Part shown: one piece after another, positions 40,002 through 41,202 of the stretch
Position numbering within the stretch: the stretch's first letter is position 1
Layout: every line of letters begins with the position of its first letter
NCBI GenBank assembly: GCA_008501735.1
Contig: QQUF01000037.1
Location: 1 to 41,202 of the forward strand
From: Calditrichota bacterium
Lineage (GTDB): Bacteria > CLD3
Direction: 5' to 3'
Length of the DNA: 41,202 bases
The notes under the pieces: generated by a model
What the model was told of the DNA's origin: nothing
What the model saw: only the letters and a program-made list of their open reading frames with translations
Databases searched by the model: none
Translations under genes and position numbers: made by a program

Positions 40002-41202
40002 ATGTCAATTTTTACAACCTGTAAAAGATTCTCTCTTTTCGTTAGTGTCCTTGGTATTTCTGCGGTTTCAATTTCTGGCTGTGGCGATAATCCTGACCCA
40101 ATCGAAAAAACAGCTTCATCTTGCTTTGGCGAATTTGCAACTTACGATGAAGCATCTTTTCCAACAGCAGGTTACGAACTTACATTGAATCTTGAACCTC
40201 TCCAAATTAGTTCAACAGACAACGATAATTTGCCAACGGGTAATGTTGCAAGGGTAGTTAAAACATCAAATCGTTATCAAATTGTTACGATTGTTGATTC
40301 TGTAGAGGTTTTTTATAAACGAGAGATTTTATCGGGTGGTGCTTTAGGACCTAAATCGATAATTTTTTCTGGAGACCCAATTTTGAGTGTCAGCTCGACA
40401 ACAGCTGCTTATTCTCAAAGGGTAATTTCAAACATCAGTAGAACAAGTGTTTTTTATCCATTTACTGATGGAACAAATGCAGATTCTTCTTTTGCTGCAC
40501 CTCAAGACACAATTCAATTTGCACCAAACACAAGATTCCCAAGTATCGGAATCGAAGGTGTTGAAACAAATCCTTTACGTGGTGTTTACGAAGGTTTTGT
40601 GAGTAATGGAACGACAGAAGCCTCTTTTGGTAAGTTTTACTCATCAAGAGAAACCCCTGGAACATTGATTGCTCCTAACGATTCTTTGAAAAAAGACGAG
40701 ACTGTTTCGGACATCTTTTTCCAAGCTCAAGTTGGAAATCAAGACCTTTGGAACTTTAATGAAGTTACAATTTCAATCGAACCTGTTTCAAATTATGGTT
40801 TGCCAGATAACGAAGCCAACACAAAAGAAGGCTCTGATTTTATGGTGACCAATGGAACAAGTTTTGAGATTAGCGTTCAAACTGATTCTACAAATGCTCG
40901 TGCATTCGGCGAAGCAAATGAAACCTTTATAATCGATCCAAGTATTCACGAACCAGCATATTTATTCACAGAAACTGGAACTGAAACTTTAGAAGATACA
41001 GTTGAAACTTCAGGAACAACTTGGCAAATTAGCAAAGTTACTGGTAGAAGAACTGTTGATGAAGATTTCACAAACCACTTTACAAGAACTAAAGTTTTTA
41101 CTTTAAATACTTTTCAAGCTGGTTTTGAATTCACAGGAACTTTGAATGGAACTTTTGATTACGACGCAACCAAATCTGAACCTGAAATCAAGAAGTCTGA
41201 TT
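40002..41202 (+). CDS. Large lipoprotein of unknown function (partial, runs off window)
   Basis: An open frame of at least 400 codons continues past the end of the window. From ATG 40002 the leader is MSIFTTCKRFSLFVSVLGI then SAVSISGC, with lipobox SISGC (Cys at about 27) and Asp/Asn after it, so it is likely an exported lipoprotein. A strong purine-rich ribosome-binding site, GGAGGAAAGG, lies at 39989-39998. An in-frame ATG at 39987 is too close to that site. The mature part is Thr/Ser/Asn/Asp-rich with predicted beta strands and no family motif I can name (for example YQIVTIVDSVEVFYKREI and ETFIIDPSIHEPAYLF). Only a lipoprotein of unknown role can be supported. Confidence 0.78.
   Translation, partial: MSIFTTCKRFSLFVSVLGISAVSISGCGDNPDPIEKTASSCFGEFATYDEASFPTAGYELTLNLEPLQISSTDNDNLPTGNVARVVKTSNRYQIVTIVDSVEVFYKREILSGGALGPKSIIFSGDPILSVSSTTAAYSQRVISNISRTSVFYPFTDGTNADSSFAAPQDTIQFAPNTRFPSIGIEGVETNPLRGVYEGFVSNGTTEASFGKFYSSRETPGTLIAPNDSLKKDETVSDIFFQAQVGNQDLWNFNEVTISIEPVSNYGLPDNEANTKEGSDFMVTNGTSFEISVQTDSTNARAFGEANETFIIDPSIHEPAYLFTETGTETLEDTVETSGTTWQISKVTGRRTVDEDFTNHFTRTKVFTLNTFQAGFEFTGTLNGTFDYDATKSEPEIKKSD

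Noticed and set aside
40462-40665. Minus-strand gene of 67 codons
   Set aside because: It is a shadow of the terminal lipoprotein frame, with no family resemblance or start-site support.
1-41202. tRNA, rRNA, prophage or insertion sequence
   Set aside because: I found no tRNA-like cloverleaf, rRNA stretch, integrase or transposase by reading. A covariance-model search was not possible here.

Overview
The window is about 41 kb of AT-rich, densely coded bacterial chromosome. It holds about 37 protein genes, and I recognised no rRNA, tRNA, CRISPR array, prophage or transposase. Several features point to the FCB group (Bacteroidota, Chlorobiota, Ignavibacteriota, Kapabacteria and relatives). These are two secreted SBBP-repeat proteins with NYPNPFNP-type C-terminal sorting modules, a TonB receptor with an N-terminal carboxypeptidase-regulatory domain, an OstA-like/LptC pair, the Bacteroidota-type 163-aa protein ending in DSWHARAFL, and an ATP synthase operon whose a subunit carries a long signal-peptide extension. 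The NYPNPFNP modules and the ATP synthase layout fit Ignavibacteria or Kapabacteria best, but that placement is inference.

Layout. 1-2.2 kb: the tail of an acidic membrane-anchored protein, an inositol-monophosphatase-family enzyme, an ECF transporter S component, and a convergent MOSC protein. 2.2-7.3 kb: a DsbD-type electron conduit divergent from a TetR regulator, followed by a TonB-dependent receptor. Matching palindromes in both intergenic regions suggest that TetR controls all three. 7.3-9.4 kb: lptC and an OstA/LptA-like gene with an unusual repeat-built N-terminus. 9.5-13 kb: hscA-fdx (Fe-S cluster assembly), a kynurenine-formamidase-like cyclase, and OsmC. 13-15.3 kb: an ALDH7-type dehydrogenase and a methyltransferase. 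15.4-21 kb: two paralogous secreted SBBP proteins flanking a Rieske-helical fusion. 21.2-24.7 kb: a conserved small protein, an orphan TRAP solute-binding lipoprotein, and a convergent two-component system. 24.8-28.1 kb: a membrane protein coupled to an octaheme cytochrome c, a ricin-trefoil protein and a dienelactone hydrolase. 28.2-36.8 kb: a same-strand run of twelve tightly spaced genes (MBL hydrolase, CxxC protein, SDR, degenerate LytM, AtpZ, AtpI-like, atpB-E-F-H-A-G) that ends in a strong terminator. 36.8-39.6 kb: an M20 peptidase and a long-chain acyl-CoA ligase. 40.0 kb to the end: an incomplete large lipoprotein of unknown function.

Themes. Much of the content concerns the cell envelope and electron transfer: LPS export, disulfide/thiol reduction, a TonB receptor, T9SS-like cargo, an octaheme cytochrome, a Rieske protein and F-type ATP synthase. 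The least expected signal is a set of small palindromic and short-period repeats placed exactly at gene ends. At least four genes take their stop codon from such a repeat, and one gene (OstA-like) has its signal peptide built from them. No complete new defence or biosynthetic system is evident. The most distinctive candidates are the repeat-at-stop-codon pattern, the heptanucleotide-repeat signal peptide, the A9 frameshift in the AtpI-like gene, and the Rieske fusion between two SBBP cargo genes.
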